Source: Asticcacaulis sp. AC402 (GTDB lineage Bacteria; Pseudomonadota; Alphaproteobacteria; Caulobacterales; Caulobacteraceae). From it: DNA of 64,000 nucleotides. The position numbers and the translations under genes are program-made. This document shows, piece by piece, positions 43,002 to 51,547 of the stretch. Numbering within the stretch: the first letter of the stretch is position 1; the number at the start of each line of letters is the position of its first letter. Location of the stretch: positions 1 through 64,000 of the forward strand of contig NZ_AWGC01000009.1 of the NCBI RefSeq assembly GCF_000495835.1, written 5' to 3'. A model generated the notes under the pieces. It was given only the letters and a program-made list of their open reading frames with translations, was not told where the DNA came from and did not search any database.

Positions 43002-43553
43002 ATGTTGCCCGGTCTCGGCGGCAGTGAGCTGATCATCATTGCGATTGTCGCCCTGGTCGTGGTCGGGCCGAAGGATCTGCCGAAGTTGCTGCGCAATCTC
43101 GGCAAGTTCATCGGCAAGATGCGCAACATGGCCGACGACTTCAAATCCTCTTTCGATGACATGGCGCGCCAAAGTGAGCTCGACGATCTGCGCAAGGAGG
43201 TCGAGGCCCTGCGCTCGAACAACCTGACCACCTCTTTACAAAATGAGATGAGGGCGATCGAGAGCGATGTCAGCGTCAGCCTGAACAAGACGGATACGCC
43301 GGTGCCGCCGGCCGTGACCACACCGGTGGACGCAAAAATGGCCAATCCTCAACTTGAAGGCCTGCCGCCGAAATGGGATGCCGGTGAGACGCAGGGCGAC
43401 CCCGTTGTGGCCCCGGCCAGGAAGACGCGCGCCCGCAAGCCCAAGGTCGTGGCCGATATCATGCCCGAAACGACGGCGGAGCCCCCGATGGAGTCCGATG
43501 CCGAACCGATCGTCGCGCCTGTCAAACGTTCGCGCCGGAAAGCTGTTTCGTGA
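43002..43553 (+). CDS. tatB: Sec-independent translocase subunit TatB
   Basis: The 183-residue protein begins MLPGLGGSELIIIAIVALVV, with the conserved Glu in the membrane helix, then VGPKDLPKLLRNLGKFIGKM and a long amphipathic region (ADDFKSSFDDMARQSELDDLRK). The C-terminal ~100 residues are low-complexity and end in a basic KRSRRKAVS. TatB with TatC forms the receptor for twin-arginine signals. It overlaps the tatC GTG start by 4 bases. Confidence 0.93.
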   Translation: MLPGLGGSELIIIAIVALVVVGPKDLPKLLRNLGKFIGKMRNMADDFKSSFDDMARQSELDDLRKEVEALRSNNLTTSLQNEMRAIESDVSVSLNKTDTPVPPAVTTPVDAKMANPQLEGLPPKWDAGETQGDPVVAPARKTRARKPKVVADIMPETTAEPPMESDAEPIVAPVKRSRRKAVS

Positions 43554-44509
43554 CCGATCCCGATACCTTACCACAAATCGTCGAAGACAAGCACAAGCGT
43601 AGCCTGGTGACCCAGGGCGCCGCGCCGAAGGCGTTTGACGACGACGAGATCGAGGCGTCGCGCGCGCCTTTGATGGACCATCTGGTCGAACTGCGCACGC
43701 GGATCGTCATCATGGCGGTCGCCTTCCTGATTGCCTGCATCGGTTGTTTCGCGGTCGCCAAGCCGATCTACGAATTCCTGCTGCATCCCCTTAAGGTCGC
43801 CAGCGCCATGCTGGAGCAGACCAAGATCAACGGCCATGGCGGCAACCCGTTCGACATGATGTATGTCCTGCTGGGCCTGAAACAGGTAACGCTGAACAAG
43901 GATCTGTCGCTGATCTTCACGGCGCCGCTGGAGTTCATCTTCACCCAGATGAAGATGGCCATGTTCGGCGGCATCATCGTCAGCTTCCCGATCCTGGCCT
44001 GGCAGTTGTACGGTTTCGTTGCTCCGGGCCTCTACCGCCGCGAACGCAACGCCTTCCTGCCGTTCCTGTTCGCCGCACCGATGATGTTCGTGCTGGGCAT
44101 GGCGCTGGTCTACTTCATCATCCTGCCGACGGTGCTGTGGTTCTCCCTGAGCCAGCAGATCGTGGCACCCGGTGTGGCCATTACCGCCATGTACAAGGTG
44201 TCGGACTATCTGTCGCTGATCACCACCCTCATGTTGGCCTTTGGTTGCTGTTTCCAACTTCCGATCGTGATCACCCTGCTGGGTCTGACGGGCATACTGA
44301 CGTCGAAGATGCTGCGCAGTTTCAGGCGTTACGCCATCCTGGCGATCGTCGTGGTTGCGGCGGTCGTAACGCCGCCAGATCCAATCTCGCAGCTGCTGCT
44401 GGCCATCCCGATCATCCTGCTGTACGAGGTTTCCATTATCTGCGTGAAGCTGATCGAATGGCGGCGCAAGGACAAGCCCGTGGCGACGGACACCGAGGTT
44501 GAAGCCTGA
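43550..44509 (+). CDS. tatC: Sec-independent translocase subunit TatC
   Basis: A 319-residue six-helix membrane protein: MDHLVELRTRIVIMAVAFLI as helix 1, FTAPLEFIFTQMKMAMFGGI with the first periplasmic loop, GLYRRERNAFLPFLFAAPMM, and YAILAIVVVAAVVTPPDPIS before the last helices. TatC recognises the RR signal. It starts with GTG overlapping the tatB stop. An N-terminal cytosolic extension of ~45 residues is longer than in E. coli, which is common in Caulobacterales. The charged C-terminal tail is normal. Confidence 0.94.
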   Translation: MTDPDTLPQIVEDKHKRSLVTQGAAPKAFDDDEIEASRAPLMDHLVELRTRIVIMAVAFLIACIGCFAVAKPIYEFLLHPLKVASAMLEQTKINGHGGNPFDMMYVLLGLKQVTLNKDLSLIFTAPLEFIFTQMKMAMFGGIIVSFPILAWQLYGFVAPGLYRRERNAFLPFLFAAPMMFVLGMALVYFIILPTVLWFSLSQQIVAPGVAITAMYKVSDYLSLITTLMLAFGCCFQLPIVITLLGLTGILTSKMLRSFRRYAILAIVVVAAVVTPPDPISQLLLAIPIILLYEVSIICVKLIEWRRKDKPVATDTEVEA

Positions 44510-44568
44510 GGCGCATTTTGGGTTTGCCCAAATCACTGGCTTTGCGTATCTAGCCCGGACCCCTTTTT

Positions 44569-44592
44569 CCTCTCCCCGTCCGCGGGGAGAGG
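44569..44592. repeat. GC-rich intergenic hairpin (common alphaproteobacterial type)
   Basis: CCTCTCCCCG (44569-44578) pairs perfectly with CGGGGAGAGG (44583-44592) over TCCG and is followed by GACGAGCGCCGAACG. Units of this style occur between genes in many alphaproteobacteria. It lies between tatC and serS. The T-run precedes rather than follows the stem, so it is not a simple terminator for tatC. Confidence 0.5.
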
Positions 44593-44661
44593 ACGAGCGC
44601 CGAACGAAGTGAAGGCGATCGGGCGAGGGGCCGTTCCACCAAAATCCAGGGCTAGACCACC

Positions 44662-45945
44662 ATGCACGACATCAAGGCATTGCGCGACACTCCCCAAGTC
44701 TATGTTCAAGGCTGGAGCTCGCGCGGCCGTGAGTCGGCGCAGTCCGATGTTGATTCGCTGACGGCGCTGGATACCGAACTGCGCGCAGCCCAGACAGCTT
44801 TCCAGAACGCCCAGGCCCGCCGCAACGAGGCGAGTAAGCAGATCGGCCAGGCCAAGGCCCAGAAGGACGAAGCGAAAGCTCAGGCCCTGATGGCCGAGGT
44901 CGAGGGTTTGAAAGCGACTCTTGAAACCGAGGAAGCGAAACAACGCGATCTGGGCGAAAAGCTGCGCACCGAACTGGCGTCGCTGCCAAATATCCCGTTC
45001 GAAGATGTGCCGCAGGGCGCCGACGAGCATGACAATGTCGAGCAGCGCCGCTGGAGTGCCCCCGTCAAGCTGACCTTCACGCCGAAGGACCACGCGGATC
45101 TCGGCGAGGCCCTCAAGATGATGGATTTCGAAGCCGCCGCGAAAATCAGCGGCTCGCGATTTGTGTTTTTGAAAGGCCAGTTGGCGCGGATGGAACGCGC
45201 GATCGGCCAGTTCATGTTGGACGTTCAGACGAATGAGCATGGTTATCTCGAGGTCAATCCGCCGGTGCTGGTCAAGGACCACGCCATGTTTGGTACCGGA
45301 CAGTTGCCGAAGTTCGAGGAAGACCTGTTTAAGACGAGTGAACCCTTCTACCTAATTCCTACCGCGGAAGTCTCCCTCACCAACTTGATCCGCGAAGCGA
45401 TCACAGCCGAAGAAGAACTGCCGCTGCGTCTGACGGCGCTGACCAACTGTTTCCGCGCCGAAGCTGGTTCGGCCGGCCGAGATACCCGCGGCATGATCCG
45501 CCAGCACCAGTTCCAGAAGGTCGAACTGGTCTCGATCACCACGCCTGAGCAATCGGCCGAAGAGCACGAGCGCATGACCAATTGCGCGGAAAGCATCCTC
45601 AAAAAGCTGGACCTGGCTTATCGCACCATGCTGCTGTGTACCGGCGACATGGGTTTTGGCGCGCGCAAGACCTATGACCTCGAGGTCTGGCTGCCGTCGC
45701 AGAACACCTATCGCGAAATCTCGTCGTGTTCGAACTGCGGAGATTTCCAGGCGCGTCGCATGGACGCTCGCACCCGCAAGGCCGGCGAGAAGGGCACGCG
45801 GTTTGTCCATACGCTGAATGGCTCGGGTTTGGCTGTCGGCCGGACCCTGGTGGCGATCATGGAGAACTATCAGGACGAAAACGGCAAGATAGCTGTCCCG
45901 GCGGTGCTTCAACCCTATATGGGTGGGCTGACCCAGATAGGGTAA
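44662..45945 (+). CDS. serS: Seryl-tRNA synthetase
   Basis: A 427-residue class II synthetase. The N-terminal tRNA-binding coiled-coil arm covers about 35-105 (many Ala, Gln, Glu, Lys). Motif 2 is in [20 protein letters not shown] with FQKVEL, and motif 3 in [20 protein letters not shown]. It charges tRNA-Ser and tRNA-Sec. A Cys pair in [14 protein letters not shown] is typical of this type. The start ATG is set by family alignment; no strong Shine-Dalgarno is visible. Its stop codon sits at the edge of a large palindrome. Confidence 0.96.
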   Translation: MHDIKALRDTPQVYVQGWSSRGRESAQSDVDSLTALDTELRAAQTAFQNAQARRNEASKQIGQAKAQKDEAKAQALMAEVEGLKATLETEEAKQRDLGEKLRTELASLPNIPFEDVPQGADEHDNVEQRRWSAPVKLTFTPKDHADLGEALKMMDFEAAAKISGSRFVFLKGQLARMERAIGQFMLDVQTNEHGYLEVNPPVLVKDHAMFGTGQLPKFEEDLFKTSEPFYLIPTAEVSLTNLIREAITAEEELPLRLTALTNCFRAEAGSAGRDTRGMIRQHQFQKVELVSITTPEQSAEEHERMTNCAESILKKLDLAYRTMLLCTGDMGFGARKTYDLEVWLPSQNTYREISSCSNCGDFQARRMDARTRKAGEKGTRFVHTLNGSGLAVGRTLVAIMENYQDENGKIAVPAVLQPYMGGLTQIG

Positions 45946-46129
45946 AGGTTTTTGAACCACGAACGACACGAACAGACACGAACTTCAAGGTGTGCGGGAA
46001 AGTACGAAGGCGCCGTCATTTATGTAAGGTTTTTCGTGGCAAAAAACCTTACGAAACTTGGCACCGAAGCGGGACGATCGGGAATATCCTAAAGTTCGTG
46101 TCTGTTCGTGTCGTTCGTGGTCAAAACCT
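45944..46129. repeat. Large intergenic palindrome with iterated CACGAAC units and an inner hairpin
   Basis: Outer arms 45956-45985 and 46092-46121 are exact inverse complements over 30 bases. They contain three CACGAAC units, and homology continues outward with a two-base gap (AAAGGTTTT). Within the 106-base loop a second hairpin pairs GTAAGGTTTTT (46024-46034) with AAAAACCTTAC (46042-46052). The serS stop codon begins the element and surE lies ~140 bases downstream. No protein is encoded. A related element is at 63588-63714. Confidence 0.8.
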
Positions 46130-46268
46130 TTTTTCCACATGCCTTACACGTGAACTGATAATCGGTTGGGTTCGCCCCCGGCACCATCAAACGAATATGT
46201 CGTTACTGGCCACTTTTTGTTCTCCCGGATGGTTGCGTTGGCAGCCGAAATCGCCATAAAGATTTCGG

Positions 46269-47084
46269 ATGCGCATCCTCCTGACCAATGACGACGGCGT
46301 CGAGGCCTATGGTCTCGAGATCCTCTATAGCATCGCCCGCCGGCTCAGCGACGACATCTGGATCTGCGCGCCCATCGTCGAGCAATCCGGCAAGGGCCGG
46401 GGCATTACCCTGCATGACCCGCTGAGGGTCAAGCGGCTGGGTGACAAGCGCTTCGCCGTGTCCGGTACGCCGACCGATTGTGTGCAGATCGCCATCAATG
46501 ACCTGATGCCCGATGCGCCTGATCTGGTGCTCAGCGGTATCAACCGCGGCTTCAACCTGGCCCAGGACGTCACCCTGTCCGGAACAGTTGCTGGCGCACT
46601 GCAAGGCATGACCCTGGGTATTCCCTCGATCGCCCTGTCGCAGTGCCTCGACTTCGATGTCGACCTGATGACCCAGTGGAACGCCGCCGAGGTTCATGGC
46701 GCACCCGTCGTCAGTGCTCTCCTCGAAAAGGGCTGGCCGGCCGACGTCGTCATCAATATCAACTTTCCGGACTGCGCCGCCGACGCCGTCACCGGCGTCG
46801 AAGTCACCCGCCAGGGCTTCCGCGACGCCCATGAAATGCACGCCATTAAACGCTGCGACCCGCGTGGCCGTGACTACTACTGGATGAACTTCCACGCCTT
46901 AGATCAGACCCTGGTCGACGGTACCGACCTGAAGGCCGTGGCTGAACGTCGGATTTCGGTGACGCCGCTGCATCTCGACCTGACGCACTACGAGACGATG
47001 CATCGTCTGAAGAAAAGTCTTGGCGGCACGGTGCCGAGGCAGATTCATGTCGCCGACGAGGAACAGGCGGGGGCCGCCGAATGA
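46269..47084 (+). CDS. surE: 5'/3'-nucleotidase SurE
   Basis: The 271-residue protein starts [20 protein letters not shown] with the metal-binding Asp pair in NDDG. It has the family segments [61 protein letters not shown] and VININFPD. SurE removes phosphate from nucleoside monophosphates and supports stationary survival. Its end overlaps the pcm start by 4 bases (ATGA). The pairing with pcm and a following LysM/M23 gene is the broadly conserved surE-pcm-nlpD order. Confidence 0.95.
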   Translation: MRILLTNDDGVEAYGLEILYSIARRLSDDIWICAPIVEQSGKGRGITLHDPLRVKRLGDKRFAVSGTPTDCVQIAINDLMPDAPDLVLSGINRGFNLAQDVTLSGTVAGALQGMTLGIPSIALSQCLDFDVDLMTQWNAAEVHGAPVVSALLEKGWPADVVININFPDCAADAVTGVEVTRQGFRDAHEMHAIKRCDPRGRDYYWMNFHALDQTLVDGTDLKAVAERRISVTPLHLDLTHYETMHRLKKSLGGTVPRQIHVADEEQAGAAE

Positions 47085-47728
47085 TCGGAGCGCCCGAAGA
47101 AACCCGCCTGCAACGGTTGATAAACGGCCTGAAGCTGCAGGGCATTGACGACCGCAAGGTGTTGCACGCCTTAGAGTTCACACCGCGGGACCTGTTCGTG
47201 CCGGAGCTTTTCCTCGACAGGTCGTGGGAAGACTCGGCCATCCCGATCAATTGCGGCCAGACCATTTCCCAACCCTACATCGTCGCCCTGATGACCCAGG
47301 CTCTGAAGATCGAGGGACGCCATCGCGTGCTGGAGATCGGTACCGGCAGCGGCTACCAGACGGCGATCCTGGCGCGAGTGGCGCGTTATGTCTACACGAT
47401 AGAGCGTTATCGCTCCTTGATGGTCGAAGCCGAGATCCGCCACAAACGGCTGATGCTGGAGAACATCATCTATCGGTTTGGTGACGGCTGGGAAGGCTGG
47501 CCGGAACAGGCACCGTTCGATCGGATACTGGTCACCGCCGCCTTGCCGGACGAGCCTTCGGACCTGCTGAACCAGTTGAAGCCGAAGGGCGTGCTGGTCG
47601 GGCCGCTTGGCAAGGGCTCAACCCAGATCCTGGTGCGCTACACGCGCACGCCGGACGGTTTTGAACGCGAAGATATGAGCGATGTCCGGTTTGTGCCGCT
47701 GATTTCCGGTGTGGCGAGGGAAAGCTAA
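47081..47728 (+). CDS. pcm: Protein-L-isoaspartate O-methyltransferase
   Basis: A 215-residue SAM-dependent enzyme. The active-site segment is [23 protein letters not shown] motif I is [15 protein letters not shown], then VYTIERYR and [17 protein letters not shown]. It methylates isoaspartyl residues that arise by ageing so that they can be repaired. It overlaps the surE stop. A poorly conserved C-terminal tail is normal. No terminator is evident; a GC-rich repeat follows. Confidence 0.94.
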   Translation: MIGAPEETRLQRLINGLKLQGIDDRKVLHALEFTPRDLFVPELFLDRSWEDSAIPINCGQTISQPYIVALMTQALKIEGRHRVLEIGTGSGYQTAILARVARYVYTIERYRSLMVEAEIRHKRLMLENIIYRFGDGWEGWPEQAPFDRILVTAALPDEPSDLLNQLKPKGVLVGPLGKGSTQILVRYTRTPDGFEREDMSDVRFVPLISGVARES

Positions 47729-47739
47729 AGCGAGGTTGC

Positions 47740-47830
47740 CAGTGCGCTCTACGCCGCCTCCGTCTCGACGCGCTTCGGCCCTCAAGGGGCCTCGCTCGCT
47801 CGACACCTCCCCCGCAGGTGGGGAAGAATA
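47740..47830. repeat. GC-rich intergenic repeat with hairpin
   Basis: This gap between pcm and the small membrane gene contains CTCCCC...GGGGAAG (47807-47826) and a run of GCG/TCG-rich sequence that includes GCCTCGCTCGCTCGACACC. It resembles the repeat at 44569 and common intergenic units of related genomes. It may end transcription from both sides, but no U-tract is present. Confidence 0.4.
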
Positions 47831-47838
47831 TGGTGGGA

Positions 47839-48156
47839 TCAGATTCGTATCCCGAAGTCGCGCAGGGCCGGGCGCAGGTACCAGACGCCGACCGCGACCA
47901 TGCCCGCCACGCTCAAGATGATGACAGCCGGCAGAAGGGCGTCGCCCAGCGTGATGAAGGCTGGCGCCAGATAGGGCATGACCACGCCCATTACGGCAAT
48001 GACAGCCGCAGCGCCGGAGATCCACCAGGCCAGATTATCCAGGAAACGGCGGCGCTCGACCTTTTGCATCACGGCGATGACGAAGCCGATGTCGCGCGCC
48101 GGCGGTTGCGCCGATGCGTCGGCCTGTAACAGGGCTTTCAGGGCGTCTTCACTCAT
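47839..48156 (-). CDS. Small membrane protein, candidate anti-sigma factor
   Basis: A 105-residue protein with a soluble N-terminal part (MSEDALKALLQADASAQPPA), a basic VMQKVERRRFLDN and two or three membrane helices (WISGAAAVIAVMGVVMPYLA, ALLPAVIILSVAGMVAVGVW). It is translationally coupled to the ECF sigma gene (ATGA overlap), as anti-sigma factors usually are. It lacks the zinc-binding HxxxCxxC motif of ZAS-type anti-sigmas. The role is therefore inferred only from position and topology. Confidence 0.6.
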   Translation of the reverse strand: MSEDALKALLQADASAQPPARDIGFVIAVMQKVERRRFLDNLAWWISGAAAVIAVMGVVMPYLAPAFITLGDALLPAVIILSVAGMVAVGVWYLRPALRDFGIRI

Positions 48157-48680
48157 GACCGTACTCCGAGCAGGGCGGTGAGTTTCTCACGCGCCTTGGC
48201 AATATGCGACTTAACCGTGCCGAGGGGAAGCCCCAGAATTTCGGCGGCTTCGCTGTGGCTGTAGTCGCCGGCGAGACACAGGCTGACAGTGGCGCGCTGG
48301 TCCAGGGGAAGTTGGGCGAGGGCGGCCTGGACACTGAGGCGGCTGTCAACGGTTGAAGACGCCGTTTGCGGCGTCAAGGCGTGCCACTGAGTCTCACGTG
48401 TGACCTGTCGGTTGAAACGTCGGCGGTCGTTCAGTGCTTTGCGATAGGCAATGCCGCACACAAAGGTGCGGAACGAAATCCCCTCACGCAGCCGGTCGAT
48501 CCTCGACCAGGCCGTGACGAAAGCCTCCTGGGTCAGGTCGTCGGCGTCGTCGGCGGTCACGGCCAGGCGACGGACGAAGGCGCGCACAGCTTGCTGGCTA
48601 TCGGACACAAGCCGGGAGAAGGCTTCGTCCGAGCCAGAGCAGGCGCGCCGGATCAGGGCAGCATGGCTCAGGTTTTCCAT
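48153..48680 (-). CDS. ECF-type RNA polymerase sigma factor
   Basis: A 175-residue sigma-70 family member with regions 2 and 4 only. Region 2 is SDSQQAVRAFVRRLAVTADDADDLTQEAFVTAW, with the DDLTQEAF box that contacts core polymerase. Region 4 has ALAQLPLDQRATVSLCLAGDYSHSEAAEILGLPLGTVKSHI, the -35 binding helix-turn-helix. ATG 48680 (MENLSHAALIRR) is preferred over 48758. The operon begins upstream with two small membrane proteins and ends with a candidate anti-sigma. The signal is unknown. Confidence 0.88.
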   Translation of the reverse strand: MENLSHAALIRRACSGSDEAFSRLVSDSQQAVRAFVRRLAVTADDADDLTQEAFVTAWSRIDRLREGISFRTFVCGIAYRKALNDRRRFNRQVTRETQWHALTPQTASSTVDSRLSVQAALAQLPLDQRATVSLCLAGDYSHSEAAEILGLPLGTVKSHIAKAREKLTALLGVRS

Positions 48681-48720
48681 GTGGGGTGCCCTGACGTCCT
48701 TAACCGTCAATCGCCAACAA

Positions 48721-49179
48721 TCAATCGTCCACCCGGTCGTAGCGTTTGTCGTCATCATGACGCGGCTTGGGGCCGAACATCAGGCTGAACAAGCGCAAGA
48801 CAAACAGGGCGGCGGCGGCGACACCGAAGGCCATGCCCAGGGCGGAGAAGACAGGGCTGGCGTTGCCGCCCGCCTGATAGCCGAAGTAACCGAAACCAAC
48901 AGCCAGGGCGGCAAAGGTGACGACTCCGCCCCAACCGCCATGACGGTGACGATACCGGCCGCGGCCGAAGGCGTGGTCCATGGCTCGGTCCTCGTCGGTT
49001 TTCAGTGCGTCCAGCAAGAAAGCCGGAGGCTCCTTGCCCTGGTCGGCATAGGATTTCAGGATGCGCAGGGTTTCGGTGCGGTGATGGTGATGGCTGAACA
49101 TGCCAAACACCCCCATCAGCATGCCGCCGATCGGGAAGATCAGCCACCAGTAGTCACGGAAAAGTTGCTCGAAGCTCAT
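48721..49179 (-). CDS. Membrane protein with YWWLIFP N-terminus
   Basis: A 152-residue protein: MSFEQLFRDYWWLIFPIGGM forms helix 1, then a His-rich turn (FSHHHHRTETL) and an amphipathic LRILKSYADQGKEPPAFLLD. A His/Arg-rich loop follows, two more helices (VVTFAALAVGFGYFGYQAGG, ALGMAFGVAAAALFVLRLFS) and a charged tail. The first ~50 residues match the whole of the upstream 59-residue neighbour. ATG 49179 fits that homology. It is in the ECF sigma operon. Metal binding by the His cluster is possible; function unknown. Confidence 0.65.
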   Translation of the reverse strand: MSFEQLFRDYWWLIFPIGGMLMGVFGMFSHHHHRTETLRILKSYADQGKEPPAFLLDALKTDEDRAMDHAFGRGRYRHRHGGWGGVVTFAALAVGFGYFGYQAGGNASPVFSALGMAFGVAAAALFVLRLFSLMFGPKPRHDDDKRYDRVDD

Positions 49180-49190
49180 GATCGTAGCCC

Positions 49191-49370
49191 TCAAAAGTGG
49201 TTGTTGCGGCGCAGGGCGTCAGGCACTGGTTGGCCGCGGTCGAGATAGCTCTTCATCAGTTCCAGCTTTTTCTTCTCATAGCTGCTGCGCAGGATCATTT
49301 GCACCAGGCCGTAGACCATGGCCATTACCGGAAAAATCAGCCACCAATACTGGCGGAACAGGTCAGTCAT
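49191..49370 (-). CDS. Small membrane protein, short paralogue of the YWWLIFP protein
   Basis: A 59-residue protein, MTDLFRQYWWLIFPVMAMVY then GLVQMILRSSYEKKKLELMK and SYLDRGQPVPDALRR. One membrane helix precedes an amphipathic helix with the K-S-Y-x-D-x-G-x-x-x-P-x-x-x-L pattern found in the next gene. Starts with ATG 49370; the longer frame to 49427 lacks support. It is the first gene of the ECF operon and is divergent from the LysM/M23 gene. Function unknown. Confidence 0.6.
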   Translation of the reverse strand: MTDLFRQYWWLIFPVMAMVYGLVQMILRSSYEKKKLELMKSYLDRGQPVPDALRRNNHF

Positions 49371-49642
49371 CGTCGCCTCCAAAGAAAGTCTGCAAAAGCG
49401 GGCCTTGCCGGGTGTTGGCAGGGCCATCGCGGGCTGTTTTCTTCTCTGCCCGCCTACTCACGCCTTGATGTCCGTCGCCCCCGTCTTTGGATGTGGTCAC
49501 GCCATTTTTTTTGTTCCGTTTCGGCTTTTGCCTGACTTTTTCGCCTTCATTAGGGATTCGTTATCCATAGCTTAGCATAAAGTAAATTTGTCCACAGAAT
49601 TGCACCAAGCCTTACCAATTAACGATTTCACGGAGTTCCCTC

Positions 49643-50947
49643 ATGACAGCGCACGCGGGATGGACGCGGCGGAGCCTGGCAGTCGCCGTTGCCGGACTGG
49701 TAATGTTGGGCCTTCAAGCCTGTTCCACGACAAGCCTGCGGGAACCAAAATATCCCGTTTACATGCAGGATAAGCCCACGGATCCTGCGCCGGTGGCGGC
49801 TGCGCCAGCGCCCACTGCGTCAAAGGCGGCTGATCCGGTCGTTGCCGCTGTGCCGACTTACGGGCCCATCACCACCACCGAACTGCCTCCGGCAGCGCCG
49901 CCGCCGCCCGAAACGGCGCCCCCAACGGCGACTTTGACGCCCGTGGCTGTCGCGGCGCCCGTTAAGGATAGCCGCGCTGCCTATGTCTATACTCTCGTGT
50001 CCCAGGACACGCTTTACGGCGTATCGCGTCGCTTCGGCGTGCCGGTGAAGACTCTGTATGACATCAACGGTTTCGAGCCCAATGCCATTTTGCGCGTCGG
50101 CCAGAAGGTTCTGCTGCCGGAGGGTGCCGTCGACAAGGGGCCAGAAGCGCGCGCCAATGGCGCGACCCTGGCTCCCTTGGGTGCCGCTTTGGCCAGTACA
50201 GCTCAAGGCGCAAGGCCGACACCCGCTAAGGCGGTCACCAAGCCAGCTACCAGCCTGCCGCCACCGCCGCTTCCGAAACCCAAAACGGATCCGGCTTCGG
50301 CTACCGCTCAGACTCGGGTCCAGCCCCAGGCTCAGCCGCAGCCGCAGCCCAAGCCCACGACGGCTACAACAACCGTTGCCGCCAGGCCGCCCGCCGGAGC
50401 TGTGAAGCCCACGGTAACGCCCCCGGCCGCCACGGTGGCTGAGGCAAAAGCTCCCGCAACTGCGCCGATCGCTAAAGCCGCCGCCAAGCCATTGATCGCC
50501 ACACCACCGCCGGCGGTTGCGGGTTTCCCGACCAATAGCCAATTGGCCCAGATGGGCAAGGGCCTCTTCGCCTGGCCACTCAAGGGCAAGATCCTGGTGC
50601 CGTTCGGACAGCTGGCGCCCAATGTCCGCAATGATGGAATCAATATCGCCGCCTCGACCGGCACCGACGTGACGGCTGCCGCCGATGGCGTTGTCGTCTA
50701 TCAGGGTGACCAGGTGCCGGCCCTGGGCAACACGATTTATGTCAAGCACCCGAACGGCTGGTATACCGGCTATTCGCACCTTTCGGTAATGAAGGTAACC
50801 AACAATCAGAAGGTTACCAAGGGCCAGGTCATCGGCTCGGTCGGCGACACCGGCACGATTGACCAGCCCCAGCTTCACTTCGAAGTGCGATATACGCCCT
50901 CGACAGATATCGCCCGTCCGATCGATCCAAAACTGGTACTCCCCTGA
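49643..50947 (+). CDS. NlpD-like LysM plus degenerate M23 lipoprotein (probable amidase activator)
   Basis: A 434-residue lipoprotein (lipobox LQAC, Cys27). LysM lies at ~114-159 (YTLVSQDTLYGVSRRFGV ... LRVGQKVLLPE), a Pro/Ala/Lys-rich linker at ~160-300, and an M23 fold at ~310-432. The zinc site is broken: the usual HxGxD box reads NDGINIA, and the HxH box reads QLHFE, so one His and the Asp are lost. EnvC/NlpD-type factors with such sites activate amidases rather than cleave peptidoglycan. It lies ~1.9 kb past pcm, with the divergent ECF operon in between, recalling surE-pcm-nlpD. Confidence 0.82.
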   Translation: MTAHAGWTRRSLAVAVAGLVMLGLQACSTTSLREPKYPVYMQDKPTDPAPVAAAPAPTASKAADPVVAAVPTYGPITTTELPPAAPPPPETAPPTATLTPVAVAAPVKDSRAAYVYTLVSQDTLYGVSRRFGVPVKTLYDINGFEPNAILRVGQKVLLPEGAVDKGPEARANGATLAPLGAALASTAQGARPTPAKAVTKPATSLPPPPLPKPKTDPASATAQTRVQPQAQPQPQPKPTTATTTVAARPPAGAVKPTVTPPAATVAEAKAPATAPIAKAAAKPLIATPPPAVAGFPTNSQLAQMGKGLFAWPLKGKILVPFGQLAPNVRNDGINIAASTGTDVTAAADGVVVYQGDQVPALGNTIYVKHPNGWYTGYSHLSVMKVTNNQKVTKGQVIGSVGDTGTIDQPQLHFEVRYTPSTDIARPIDPKLVLP

Positions 50948-51071
50948 AGTAGGCTCGAAAGCTGGATCAGGCGACGGTACCATGAACGCCTGCGTCGCGG
51001 GCGGGTTGCAAGGCCTTGTGCAAAAGGTCAATGAGGCAACCTGCCGGTGTTTCGCTGTGGCAAATATGCCA

Positions 51072-51099
51072 TTGACCTTTTTCCGGTTCCGCCTATGTA
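51072..51099 (+). promoter_or_regulatory. Possible housekeeping promoter of yajC-secDF
   Basis: TTGACC (51072-51077), a 16-base spacer and TATGTA (51094-51099) lie ~58 bases before the yajC GTG. The match is fair. Confidence 0.4.
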
Positions 51100-51156
51100 T
51101 GGCGGACCTTTGAGCCGCCCTCCGTCGCGGCCGTAACGATATTCCAGGAGACGACC

Positions 51157-51510
51157 GTGTTCGCCACCCCCGCCTTCGCCCAAGCTGCCGGCGCTGCCGC
51201 CCCGTCAGGCACCGATAGCCTGCTGTCCATGCTGCCGATGCTGATCGGCTTTATCGCCATCATGTATTTCTTCATGATCCGTCCGCAACAACAGCGCGCC
51301 AAGCAGCACAAGGCCATGATCACCGCGCTCAAGCGCAATGACACGGTCATCCTGTCCTCGGGTCTGATCGGCAAGGTTACACGCGTCGAAGACGCCGAGA
51401 TCATGATCGAAATCGCTACCGGCGTGAATGTTCGGGTCGTCAAGGCGATGATCACTGAGGTCCGCGCCAAAGGCGAGCCGGCTCCGGCCAACGACACCAA
51501 GGCCGCATAA
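51157..51510 (+). CDS. yajC: Preprotein translocase subunit YajC
   Basis: A 117-residue protein with one membrane helix (LPMLIGFIAIMYFFMIRPQQ), followed by the family motif QQRAKQHKAMITALKRNDTV and ILSSGLIGKVTRVEDAEIMI. YajC sits with SecDF near SecYEG and YidC and helps late steps of secretion and membrane insertion. Start is GTG 51157 with CAGGAG 8 bases before. It is 37 bases upstream of secDF, the standard pairing. Confidence 0.94.
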   Translation: MFATPAFAQAAGAAAPSGTDSLLSMLPMLIGFIAIMYFFMIRPQQQRAKQHKAMITALKRNDTVILSSGLIGKVTRVEDAEIMIEIATGVNVRVVKAMITEVRAKGEPAPANDTKAA

Positions 51511-51547
51511 GCCTTCCTTCTGCCTCTAGAGTACCGAGCGCCAAATC

